Shown: positions 6,010-12,500, counted from the first letter of the stretch. The stretch is DNA of 13,170 nt from Parcubacteria group bacterium GW2011_GWA1_47_8 (GCA_000996605.1 LCOP01000038.1:1-13170), one strand, 5' to 3'. Notes: a model not told the origin generated them from the sequence alone. A program made the numbers and translations.

Positions 6010-6628
6010 ACCTCTGACGATATGATGGATGTGCAGAAACAACTCAATCAGACACATTCAACAACAGAAAAATACTACCACAAAAGGCTATTTTACTCCA
6101 CGTAATCGTCTCTTCTTTTCGGTTGCGACGTTCTTTCCAATGAGATAGTTCTTTTGCGAGGTAAGAATGTGTAGCAATACGTTTCTTTGTATATTGTCTT
6201 TCTACGACCGATAGCTCAATTTCTGCCATATTAAGCCACGATGCATGCTTCGGAGTATGGTGAAGGGATATTTTTTCCATAATCTTTCTCGCTTCATCTT
6301 TTCCAAATGTAAGCGCGAGGGACTTTTCGTTGTGTGTATTTAAATTATCGAGCACAATGTGTATCGTTGTGACATTCTTGTATTTTGGTAGTTCAACAAC
6401 GCGTTTAATTTCTTTTGCAAAGTGTCATCACGTGTTCGTCTTTTTGTGACCGTAGTGGACATGTACCCGTCCCGCGGTTCTACGGTCATGAATATATTAG
6501 ATGTTCCATTGCGAATGTATTCATAGTCTCGCTTACGCACTTTACCTTTTTGTGTTTGAATCATTTTACGAGAGTCTTTGTGTAATTCCTTTGATTTCTC
6601 ATCAAAACAGAGTACTGGCTCCTTGAAT
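6010..6628 (-). mobile_element. IS630-family element remnant (3' part with one end)
   Basis: The segment carries the catalytic part of an IS630 transposase and its 3' terminal sequence. The outer end at 6010 is directly preceded by TA (6008-6009), the target dinucleotide of the IS630/Tc1 superfamily. The other end is missing: IS-coding sequence runs up to the rhodanese stop codon at 6629, where it is cut off. The final 87 bp (6010-6096) recur as an inverted copy at 8840-8926. Confidence 0.85.
6044..6625 (-). pseudogene. IS630-family transposase, N-terminally truncated and frameshifted
   Basis: Reading leftward, the first part has PVLCFDEKSKELHKDSRK and RKRDYEYIRNGTSNIFM, containing the first catalytic Asp. 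The frame then changes near 6415-6430 and continues as FAKEIKRVVELPKYKNV, VLDNLNTHN (second Asp) and TPKHASWLNMAEIE (catalytic Glu), ending NVSD. All three DDE acids are readable across two frames. The N-terminal helix-turn-helix domain is absent because the element is truncated at the rhodanese gene. No A-rich slippery heptamer is at the frame change, so this is probably a mutation rather than programmed frameshifting. It is very likely inactive. Confidence 0.85.
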
Positions 6629-6943
6629 TTATTTCTCCACCGGAAGCCCCGCTTTTTTCCACTCCTCGATACCGCCGATGAGATTTACCGCTTTCGTAAA
6701 ACCTTGTTCAAGCATAGTCGATACCGCGCGACTCGATCGCCTGCCAGTTTGGCAATTCACCACATAGTGTACGAATGTATCAAGCGCACGAATGTCCGAG
6801 GCAAAGGAGGGTCCATTGATATCAATATTTCGCGCACCGCGGATATGTCCGTCGGCAAATTCACTCGAGGTTCGCACGTCAATAACCACTGCCTGCCCAT
6901 TGTTAATCATTTTCTGCGCCTCGGTAACGGAAATAGTATTCAT
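6629..6943 (-). CDS. Single-domain rhodanese-like sulfurtransferase
   Basis: 104 residues from the ATG at 6943: MNTISVTEAQKMI, IDVRTSSEFADGHIRGARNI, then the active loop CQTGRRS with C64 as sulfur-accepting cysteine, and a C-terminal GGIEEWKKAGLPVEK. This is a complete rhodanese fold of the GlpE/PspE size class, acting on thiosulfate or persulfide carriers; the physiological substrate is unknown. The frame extends upstream to 7006, but the TATAAT at 6951-6956 lies 7 bp before the 6943 ATG and supports the inner start. The TAA stop directly abuts truncated IS630 sequence. Confidence 0.9.
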   Translation of the reverse strand: MNTISVTEAQKMINNGQAVVIDVRTSSEFADGHIRGARNIDINGPSFASDIRALDTFVHYVVNCQTGRRSSRAVSTMLEQGFTKAVNLIGGIEEWKKAGLPVEK

Positions 6944-6950
6944 GTAAACT

Positions 6951-6978
6951 ATTATAACAAAAAGACCCTCGCAATCAA
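6951..6978 (-). promoter_or_regulatory. Promoter of the rhodanese gene, near-leaderless
   Basis: A -35 TTGATT (6973-6978) and a perfect -10 TATAAT (6951-6956) have a 16-bp spacer. The -10 ends 7 bp before the ATG at 6943, predicting a transcript starting at or next to the start codon. It overlaps the rpsT terminator hairpin. Confidence 0.6.
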
Positions 6979-6987
6979 GGGTTTTTT
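6959..6987 (-). terminator. Terminator after rpsT
   Basis: The hairpin ACCCT/AGGGT (6978-6982 with 6965-6969), extended by A-T pairs, is followed on the minus strand by a T-rich run (complement of 6957-6963). It lies 20 bp past the rpsT stop and physically overlaps the rhodanese promoter. Confidence 0.7.
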
Positions 6988-7006
6988 TGCTATGAAGTGT
7001 CATCAA

Positions 7007-7270
7007 TTACGCCACCTTCTTCAAAAGAAGTGCCAAGCGCGACTTTTTTCGTGCCGCGGTATTCTTCTTGATGAGCTTCGTCTTTGCCGCCTTGTCGATT
7101 GCTTTGTACGCTTTTGAAAGTGCTTCTTGTGCGGCCTTTTTGTCCTTAGCGTTTACAATGTCTTTCACTCCTTTAATAGAGTCTTTCATTGCTTTTTTGC
7201 GACGGTCGTTATATACGCGCTTGCGGAGAGACCCCCGAGCGGCACGCTTTGCTGATTTGGTAATTGCCAT
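7007..7270 (-). CDS. rpsT: 30S ribosomal protein S20
   Basis: 87 residues, strongly basic and helical: MAITKSAKRAARGSLRKRVYNDRRKKAMKDSIK through KAIDKAAKTKLIKKNTAARKKSRLALLLKKVA. The KNTAARKKSRL segment is the conserved S20 C-terminal signature, and the size matches the family. S20 binds 16S rRNA early in small-subunit assembly. The frame continues upstream to 7564, but the basic N-terminus and the promoter at 7281-7308 fix the start at 7270. It is divergent from ruvA and followed by its own terminator. Confidence 0.96.
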   Translation of the reverse strand: MAITKSAKRAARGSLRKRVYNDRRKKAMKDSIKGVKDIVNAKDKKAAQEALSKAYKAIDKAAKTKLIKKNTAARKKSRLALLLKKVA

Positions 7271-7280
7271 ATGTGGACAT

Positions 7281-7308
7281 ATTGTATACCATTTTTCAGA
7301 TTTTGCAA
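7281..7308 (-). promoter_or_regulatory. Promoter of rpsT, near-leaderless
   Basis: TTGCAA (7303-7308) and TACAAT (7281-7286) have a 16-bp spacer. The -10 ends 10 bp before the ATG, so the leader would be only a few nucleotides and there is no room for a Shine-Dalgarno. Confidence 0.55.
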
Positions 7309-7309
7309 G

Positions 7310-7420
7310 TTTACCCGCCCAACTTTTCTCCCTAAATAACCCAAATAGGCAAAAAAGTTTATGATACTTTCCTGTGTTTCGTAACAGAATAGGTTCCCTT
7401 GGAAAAGTTGGGCGGGTAAA
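7310..7420. repeat. Perfect 19-bp inverted repeat around a 73-bp core
   Basis: TTTACCCGCCCAACTTTTC (7310-7328) is exactly complementary to 7402-7420. The 73-bp core has no ORF or obvious hairpin. It sits between divergent rpsT and ruvA, with one arm touching the rpsT -35 region. The architecture fits a tiny MITE-like insertion or a large cruciform; I do not recognise the family. Confidence 0.85.
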
Positions 7421-7459
7421 TCCGCAGTGAACACAAAAGTGCAAAAGGTCGCAAAACCA

Positions 7460-7470
7460 TGTATTATATA
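7460..7470 (+). promoter_or_regulatory. -10 region of ruvA
   Basis: TGTATTATATA carries overlapping TATTAT and TATATA hexamers, 5-8 bp before the ruvA ATG at 7476. No convincing -35 is visible. A near-leaderless start is again implied. Confidence 0.4.
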
Positions 7471-7475
7471 CGCAC

Positions 7476-8054
7476 ATGATCGCGTACTTGTCCGGCAAAC
7501 TTATCTTCACGAGCGACCGCTTCATCGTCATTGATGTGGGCGGTGTCGGGTATAAAGTGCGCATTACGCTCGACTTCCTCCGCGCGCTTCGGGGAAAGGG
7601 GGACGAATTAGTGCATATGTGGACGCACCTCGTCGTCCGCGAAGACGCGCTCGACCTCTATGGATTTCAAAACGAATCCGAGCTTGATTTCTTTGAGATG
7701 CTCATCAGTGTTTCGGGAATCGGCCCGCGCTCGGCACTCGGGATCTTGAACATCGCCCCCGTCGACCATTTGAAACAAGCGATTGCAAAAGGCGACGTCG
7801 CAACCCTGACCAAAGTTTCCGGCATCGGCGCAAAGAGCGCGCAGAAGATCATCATTGAACTGAAGGAAAAGCTGGGTGGAGACAAAGGGTCTTCGCAAGG
7901 AAATCTCTTGCGCGAAGAACAAGACGCGATCGAAGGCTTGGTTGCGCTCGGATACTCCACGCGTGAAGCGCGCGACGCCTTGAAGGAAGTGCCCGCAGAA
8001 GTCACGGGTACCAGCGCACGCATCAAACAGGCACTGAAAAAGCTGGGGAAGTAA
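7476..8054 (+). CDS. ruvA: Holliday junction branch migration protein RuvA
   Basis: 192 residues. The N-terminal OB domain starts MIAYLSGKLIF and includes IDVGGVGYKV (19-28) and DLYGFQNESE. Two helix-hairpin-helix motifs follow, VSGIGPRSALGIL (79-91) and VSGIGAKSAQKIIIELK (114-130). A flexible acidic linker leads to domain III (about 147-192, AIEGLVALGYSTREARDAL), which contacts RuvB. RuvA forms tetramers on Holliday junctions and loads the RuvB motor. The length is typical. Neither ruvB nor ruvC is adjacent here. Confidence 0.96.
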   Translation: MIAYLSGKLIFTSDRFIVIDVGGVGYKVRITLDFLRALRGKGDELVHMWTHLVVREDALDLYGFQNESELDFFEMLISVSGIGPRSALGILNIAPVDHLKQAIAKGDVATLTKVSGIGAKSAQKIIIELKEKLGGDKGSSQGNLLREEQDAIEGLVALGYSTREARDALKEVPAEVTGTSARIKQALKKLGK

Positions 8055-8107
8055 CCCGTGCGCACACAAAATTTTACTAATACTAAGCCCTTAGAAAGTA
8101 CATAAAA

Positions 8108-8392
8108 ATGGAGGTTATGAAAAAAGATTTCAAACAAAAAGTATTTAACATCATTCGCAAAATCCCCCGCGGAAAAGTCCTCACCTACAAAAAAGTGGCG
8201 ACTAGGGCGGGCAATCCGCGCGCGAGCCGAGCCGTAGGGGGGATACTCGGCACCAACTTCGATCCCACTATCCCCTGCCACCGTGTCGTCCGCACGGATG
8301 GCGGTGTCGGTGGATACAACCGTGGCATCAACAATAAAATCAAACTTCTCAAAAAAGAAGGTGTCGCAAGTAAAACTTTTTTGCTATACTAA
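8108..8392 (+). CDS. MGMT family protein, DNA-binding domain with active-site Cys
   Basis: 94 residues matching only the C-terminal DNA-binding domain of O6-alkylguanine-DNA alkyltransferase. Visible motifs are FNIIRKIPRGKVLTYKKVA (Y27), PRASRAVGGILGTN (R41 as the likely arginine finger) and PCHRVV with acceptor C57, then GGYNRGINNKIKLLKKEG. Because the Cys is present it is not an ATL protein (which has Trp). It may repair alkylated bases directly or act as a sensor. The start could be 8108 or 8117; GGAGG at 8111-8115 is too close to the second ATG to decide. It follows ruvA by 53 bp with no terminator between. Confidence 0.88.
   Translation: MEVMKKDFKQKVFNIIRKIPRGKVLTYKKVATRAGNPRASRAVGGILGTNFDPTIPCHRVVRTDGGVGGYNRGINNKIKLLKKEGVASKTFLLY
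8382..8390 (+). promoter_or_regulatory. Extended -10 promoter of the DoxX gene
   Basis: TGCTATACT is an extended -10 element located in the last codons of the MGMT-like gene, 12 bp before the ATG at 8403. The -35 is weak, as is usual with extended -10 promoters. The predicted leader is about 5 nt. Confidence 0.5.
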
Positions 8393-8402
8393 CCATACCT
8401 TT

Positions 8403-8816
8403 ATGATTATGCTGAACCCTTTCCCCGACCTTCTTATCTACGGCTTCACTGCGCTCTTTGTCCTACGCGTAACACTCGGGCTTATGTTCATTAGCTTTGC
8501 ATACGAAAAGCTCTTCCGCGAGCGCGCATCGCGCATCGCATTTTTCGATAAAATCAGCTTGCGTCCCCCCATGCTCTACTTTAGTATTGTTTCCGGTCTC
8601 GAGCTTGTCGCTGGCATCCTGCTCACAATCGGACTCTTCACACAAATCGCCGCTCTCGTCACGGGGGTCATCATGACCCTTGCGACGATTATCAAGTGGC
8701 GCCGTCCCACCGCGCTCCCCCAGAACACAATCGAATTCTATATTCTCCTTGCCATCGTTTCCTTTGTGCTCGTGTCAACAGGCGCCGGAGCATTTGCGTT
8801 CGACTTTCCTTTCTAG
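8403..8816 (+). CDS. DoxX family integral membrane protein
   Basis: 137 residues with four hydrophobic segments at about 11-36, 57-80, 82-99 and 111-132. The pattern LRVTLGLMFISFAYEKLF, ELVAGILLTIGLFTQIAALVTGVIM is typical of DoxX/DoxD-like proteins, which are membrane proteins linked in some bacteria to thiol or redox stress complexes. The function here is unknown. The frame extends into the MGMT gene (to 8283), but the ATG at 8403 with its -10 at 8385-8390 is the better start. The stop is 24 bp before a copy of the IS630 end. Confidence 0.88.
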   Translation: MIMLNPFPDLLIYGFTALFVLRVTLGLMFISFAYEKLFRERASRIAFFDKISLRPPMLYFSIVSGLELVAGILLTIGLFTQIAALVTGVIMTLATIIKWRRPTALPQNTIEFYILLAIVSFVLVSTGAGAFAFDFPF

Positions 8817-8839
8817 GGGCAAATTCGTCAAGGGGTTTC

Positions 8840-8926
8840 GTAAAATAGCCTTTTGTGGTAGTATTTTTCTGTTGTTGAATGTGTCTGATTGAGTTGTTTC
8901 TGCACATCCATCATATCGTCAGAGGT
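8840..8926 (+). mobile_element. Isolated IS630 3' end, 87 bp
   Basis: This is an exact reverse-complement match to 6010-6096, covering the last codons of the transposase (KIAFCGSIFLLLNVSD) and the terminal sequence. It is followed by TA at 8927-8928, the expected target dinucleotide. Nothing else of the element is present on the left, where DoxX downstream sequence begins. It is therefore a truncated second insertion or a rearrangement product. Confidence 0.9.
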
Positions 8927-8928
8927 TA

Positions 8929-9126
8929 GTGGCAACGATTGGAGAAAACATCAAAAAGGCACGAAATAAACTTGGCTTGACGCAAGACGATTTAGTGAGA
9001 AAGTCTGGCGTAAAGCACACAACCCTTACGAAAATTGAGGGGGGTTTTGTGCAAAAGCCAAGCGTTCAAGTTATAGCGAAAATCGCCAAAGCGTTAGGTA
9101 TTCCGATGGAAGATTTGGTACAATAA
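8929..9126 (+). CDS. XRE/Cro-C1-type helix-turn-helix regulator
   Basis: 65 residues forming a single HTH_3 domain: IGENIKKARNKLGLTQDDLVRKSGV (helices 1-2), KHTTLTKIEGG (recognition helix region, about 30-39) and SVQVIAKIAKALGIPMEDLV. The likely start is GTG at 8929, the first base after the IS end and its TA. The true upstream start may have been lost when the IS arrived, and a few extra codons read in frame from the IS up to a stop at 8890-8892. The stop is 5 bp before nirK, so it probably shares its mRNA and may regulate it or itself (inference). Confidence 0.85.
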   Translation: MATIGENIKKARNKLGLTQDDLVRKSGVKHTTLTKIEGGFVQKPSVQVIAKIAKALGIPMEDLVQ

Positions 9127-9131
9127 CATCT

Positions 9132-10358
9132 ATGGAAATTCTCTCACTCATTAAATTCGTACTCATTCAAGTTTTCGGTCTGGTAATTTCCCTTGTTGCC
9201 GCTGGAATCTTTATTTTCTGGATTATCCGTAAATTTCATTCGTGGAGGATCGCTACCGCTTTTTCAGTGATTCTCGTTGGAATATCACTTTTTCTTTTCA
9301 TACCCTATGCATTTCCGGAACGATTGCAGTACCCTTTCTTTTTGAAAACATTTGGACCTGCTGATGGACCGGGTCTCCCATTTAAAAACGTGGTCACGTT
9401 CTTTTTGAAAGAGTCAAATATGGAAAGAGTATCCAACATTGCGCGCGATCCCAATGATGTGCCTCCGCCAATTACGCGCACTTCATCGGAACTGGTGAAA
9501 ATTGAATTGGAAACTAAGGAAGTTATCGCCGAAATGGCTCCCGGCATCTCTTTTAACTATTGGACATTCAATGGCACAGTGCCGGGACCTTTCCTGCGCG
9601 TCCGTGAAGGAGACACGGTTGAGTTGACGTTAAAAAACCATCCTTCCAGCATTCACCACCATAATATCGATCTTCACGCGGTTACCGGCCCCGGTGGCGG
9701 AGCGGTACTCACGAATATCGCCCCCGGAGAATCTAAGACCATGACATTCAAAGCTCTGAATCCAGGTCTCTATGTGTATCACTGTGCCCATCCAAATGTT
9801 GCCACTCACGACGCCCATGGCATGTACGGCTTGATTTTAGTTGAACCAAAAGAAGGTTTGCCCAAAGTTGATCGGGAATTTTACGTCATGCAAGGAGAAT
9901 TTTATAGCACCGGGGGCTTGGGCAAAAAAGGCTTGCAAATTTTTGACGCCCAGAAAATGCTCGATGGACATCCGGAGTACGTTGTCTTCAACGGTAAAAC
10001 TAAGGGATTGGTCGGCAACATGAAAGCAAATGTCGGTGAGTCCGTGAGGATTTTTATTGGCAACGGCGGTGTCAATCTCATCTCATCATTTCACGTCATT
10101 GGCGAAATTTTTGATACCGTATACCCCGAAGCCTCCATTGGGGGCGCGTTGTTCAAGAATGTCCAAACAACATTGGTACCAGCAGGTGGTGCGGCGATCA
10201 CTGATTTTAAACTGGAAGTGCCGGGAAAATATATTTTCGTAGATCACGCCCTTTCGAGACTGGATCGTGGTGCATGGGGAGTGCTTGAAGTGGCTGGAGA
10301 TAAGAACCCAGAAGTGTTTGACGGAACCGAAAACATGCCAACCACGCGCGGACATTGA
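9132..10358 (+). CDS. nirK: Copper-containing nitrite reductase, membrane anchored
   Basis: 408 residues. Two N-terminal membrane helices (about 6-32 and 41-60) flank the basic loop RKFHSWR, placing the rest outside by the positive-inside rule. Two cupredoxin domains follow (about 120-240 and 245-390). Type 1 copper ligands are H177, C218, H226 and M231 (HHHNIDLH, YHCAHP, GMYG). Type 2 ligands are H182, H217 and H372. The catalytic pair D180 and H321 (SFHVIGEIFD) is present. Overall it resembles the AniA-like class, with GLILVEPKEGLP and EFYVMQGEFY. It should reduce nitrite to NO using electrons from an unseen donor. No Tat/Sec-type signal or lipobox is seen; the anchor replaces them. It lies in an XRE-nirK unit next to an IS end, which suggests horizontal acquisition. 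Confidence 0.95.
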   Translation: MEILSLIKFVLIQVFGLVISLVAAGIFIFWIIRKFHSWRIATAFSVILVGISLFLFIPYAFPERLQYPFFLKTFGPADGPGLPFKNVVTFFLKESNMERVSNIARDPNDVPPPITRTSSELVKIELETKEVIAEMAPGISFNYWTFNGTVPGPFLRVREGDTVELTLKNHPSSIHHHNIDLHAVTGPGGGAVLTNIAPGESKTMTFKALNPGLYVYHCAHPNVATHDAHGMYGLILVEPKEGLPKVDREFYVMQGEFYSTGGLGKKGLQIFDAQKMLDGHPEYVVFNGKTKGLVGNMKANVGESVRIFIGNGGVNLISSFHVIGEIFDTVYPEASIGGALFKNVQTTLVPAGGAAITDFKLEVPGKYIFVDHALSRLDRGAWGVLEVAGDKNPEVFDGTENMPTTRGH

Positions 10359-10663
10359 AGAATTCGCCGCCAAAGAAAAACTTGAAACCGTTCTTTCCGC
10401 TCCGGTTCCCGCCTATCGGTCGGGCAGGCAAGGCGAGGGGAAGGAATGGTGCCCACAGCACCAGAAGCTATCGTTTCGGTGCTGGGTAAAAATTCCGCCC
10501 GCCGACCTGCCCGCCGAAGTTTCAACGCAGGTGTGGCCTAGTCAGTTCCGTTCGGATATTTTCAAACAGACACCACAATAAAACGAAATCAGAATCCCCG
10601 CGAAAAAATGGGCTGGCGCGAAGCAATTAATGCGTGCTGTTCAATAAAATTCGCCTTTTGTGC
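10359..10663. other. Noncoding stretch with nested inverted repeats
   Basis: About 300 bp between nirK and the next promoter. An imperfect inverted repeat pairs 10416-10428 with 10506-10517 (12 bp, one bulge). It encloses CAGCACC (10456-10462) paired with GGTGCTG (10478-10484). A frame is open through much of it, but its protein looks like nothing known and no start or ribosome binding site supports it. No T-rich terminator was found. Confidence 0.6.
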
Positions 10664-10669
10664 TATAAT
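10664..10669 (+). promoter_or_regulatory. -10 promoter of the small membrane protein gene
   Basis: TGCTATAATA contains a perfect TATAAT just after TGC (extended -10 type). TTCAAT at 10640-10645, 18 bp upstream, is a possible weak -35. Confidence 0.5.
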
Positions 10670-10698
10670 AGGAACATCATATGAAACACAAAAGAACC

Positions 10699-10704
10699 AA
10701 GGAG
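10699..10704 (+). promoter_or_regulatory. Ribosome binding site that selects the start at 10711
   Basis: AAGGAG lies 6 nt before the ATG at 10711. The upstream in-frame ATG at 10681 has no such site. This is one of the few clear Shine-Dalgarno sequences in the window and argues for the shorter protein. Confidence 0.7.
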
Positions 10705-10710
10705 TCCGTC

Positions 10711-10908
10711 ATGCTCTATTTCGCAAAAAACATCACCACCGTGATCGGTCTCGTCCTTATCTGGCGCGGGATCTGGTATGTTTTGGACGGGGTTGATGCC
10801 CTATTCTTCGACAAGAACCACATGCTGACCGCGCTTGGTGGCATTATCATAGGACTTTTGATCCTCTATATTCCGGACAAAGATCTCAAAGAGATTGAGA
10901 AACTTTAA
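10711..10908 (+). CDS. Small two-helix membrane protein, function unknown
   Basis: 65 residues from the Shine-Dalgarno-supported ATG. Two hydrophobic helices (about 8-27, ITTVIGLVLIWRGIWYVLDG, and 40-54, LTALGGIIIGLLILYI) are joined by a short loop, and the tail PDKDLKEIEKL is charged. No signal peptide, cysteine or catalytic motif is visible. I recognise no named family. It has its own promoter and converges on the histidine kinase, the two stops being 14 bp apart. Confidence 0.7.
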   Translation: MLYFAKNITTVIGLVLIWRGIWYVLDGVDALFFDKNHMLTALGGIIIGLLILYIPDKDLKEIEKL

Positions 10909-10922
10909 AAACTCTTCTGCGC

Positions 10923-12500
10923 TTACTGAAGGGGAAACGTAAGCGTGAATGTCGACCCCTTCCCTTCACCCAAAGAAGATGCGGCAACCTCCCCGCCGTT
11001 CCTCTCCATAATCTTTTTTACCATAAAGAGGCCTACCCCCGTGCCATCGGTATTTGTACCACTCGTATTTGCCGCCCGATAAAACTTATCAAAAATGTGC
11101 GGCAAATTTATAGCCGAGATGCCAATCCCTGTGTCAGCGACAACAAGAACCACTCTGTGGTCTTCTTTGGCAAGAGAAACGCGAACCGTGCCTTGAGGAT
11201 GGGTGTACGCAAGCGCATTATTGAAAATGATTTGCAAAACAAATTCAAGTTTTTTGGGATCTGCTTTGACAACAAGTCCCTCGTTGGTAATATGGGACAA
11301 CAAAACAATGTGCTTGTCTTGAAAAAACGGTACGTATGCCTGAACCATCCGCTCAACAAGCTGATTTAGAGAAACTGCGGTCTCCTGATATCCACGCTCC
11401 ATATTGCCCATGTCGTTCAGTGTAATGAGCGTATCGGTAAGTTCGACGAGTTGATCGTTAGCGTTCGCCACCGTCCTTATCGTATCTTGCATTTGTTCTT
11501 GCGTAAGGCGCTCCTTCCCTTTTGACGCCTCGGCTATCGCCCACCGTATACGCGTCAGCGGAGTACGGAATTTGTGAGTGATGATTGTAGTAAATTCATA
11601 TTTGAGAATATCCGCTTCACGCGCTTTATTCCAAACAAACAGGGCAAGTCCGCCGACAAGTGCCGCAATAAATGCCTGCCCAATCCATTTGGGAAAATCG
11701 GGATCAATGATTTGAAGATATTCGTTGACATTATTCATTCCCATGATGAGCAGGCCGAAACCAATCGTCACCACCCCATACAAAATCGCCCGCTTTGCCA
11801 GAATGCGGATATCGAATAGTTCATACCGTATCAGAACGTACGCCAAGGGAATCGTATAGAAGCCAAACAATGACGAAAAGAGCGGATCAAATTGGATATC
11901 ATAAAATAATAATGCCCCCGTAGCACTCACGCTCAATGCATAGAAGAGGGAGAAGAAAACATACCGCAAACGATTCTTTGTTATAAAATTATCTTCACAT
12001 TGATACGCTATGGAAAGTTCGATTAAAAGATAAACCGTAACCAGTGTATACCATAAATGCATGATCCACTCCCACGGACCCGGCACATAATAATAAGGAA
12101 AATACATCTTTGGAACCGACGGAAGAAAAAAAGCTTCGGGTATGAATATCTCAGCAAGAGCGATCCCAATACCGGTTATATAGATCAATGTTAAAACGAA
12201 CTTCCTTTTAGATCTTATTCCCGTCAACACAAATATCCAATGCACCATAAACACGAGGATCAGCACTGACCCTGTCATGGATAATGCAAAAAATACTTCT
12301 GATGTCTCGGCGTTAGGAGCTTTAATGCCCAGAATATGGGACACTTGAAACAATACAACCATGAGGGTCAGGAACAAGAACGTAACAACCGCTGTGTCTA
12401 TTTGCTTTCGCGAGTGAAATAATACGAAACCACCGAGCATGAGATTTGTTATAATCCCAAAATAAAAGATGAATTCGTATAACTGTAACTCGACAGGCAT
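10923..12500 (-). CDS. Membrane sensor histidine kinase, orphan
   Basis: 525 residues. The N-terminal half has about nine hydrophobic segments (8-28, 38-57, 70-93, 100-120, 147-166, 178-200, 207-226, 239-254, 272-290); the first seven resemble the 7TM sensor region found in some kinases. The HisKA helix follows with phosphoacceptor H309 in THKFRTPLTRIRW. The ATPase domain has the N box LQIIFNNALAYT (N427/N428), G1 ADTGIGIS (D457), F box IFDKFYRA and G2 DGTGVGL (485-491). It should autophosphorylate on H309 and pass phosphate to a response regulator, but none is adjacent. The signal is unknown; no PAS or periplasmic domain is seen. AAAGGA at 12507-12512, 6 nt before the ATG, supports the start. 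Confidence 0.93.
   Translation of the reverse strand: MPVELQLYEFIFYFGIITNLMLGGFVLFHSRKQIDTAVVTFLFLTLMVVLFQVSHILGIKAPNAETSEVFFALSMTGSVLILVFMVHWIFVLTGIRSKRKFVLTLIYITGIGIALAEIFIPEAFFLPSVPKMYFPYYYVPGPWEWIMHLWYTLVTVYLLIELSIAYQCEDNFITKNRLRYVFFSLFYALSVSATGALLFYDIQFDPLFSSLFGFYTIPLAYVLIRYELFDIRILAKRAILYGVVTIGFGLLIMGMNNVNEYLQIIDPDFPKWIGQAFIAALVGGLALFVWNKAREADILKYEFTTIITHKFRTPLTRIRWAIAEASKGKERLTQEQMQDTIRTVANANDQLVELTDTLITLNDMGNMERGYQETAVSLNQLVERMVQAYVPFFQDKHIVLLSHITNEGLVVKADPKKLEFVLQIIFNNALAYTHPQGTVRVSLAKEDHRVVLVVADTGIGISAINLPHIFDKFYRAANTSGTNTDGTGVGLFMVKKIMERNGGEVAASSLGEGKGSTFTLTFPLQ

Noticed and set aside
6415..6430. Programmed frameshift in the IS630 transposase
   Set aside because: No A_AAA_AAG-type slippery heptamer or following structure at the frame change, and the element is truncated anyway. 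A mutation is simpler.
7007..7564. Long version of S20 starting near 7564
   Set aside because: The upstream part is not S20-like and covers the divergent promoters, the 19-bp inverted repeats and the start of ruvA.
10267..10581. 104-codon plus-strand frame overlapping the nirK end and running past it, possibly a decayed cytochrome c domain
   Set aside because: No CxxCH motif in any frame, no ribosome binding site, the protein resembles nothing, and it overlaps the nirK coding sequence in another frame.
10681..10710. Upstream ATG for the small membrane protein
   Set aside because: It lacks a Shine-Dalgarno, whereas the ATG at 10711 has AAGGAG at ideal spacing. A leaderless start at 10681 remains possible because the -10 is 11 bp away.
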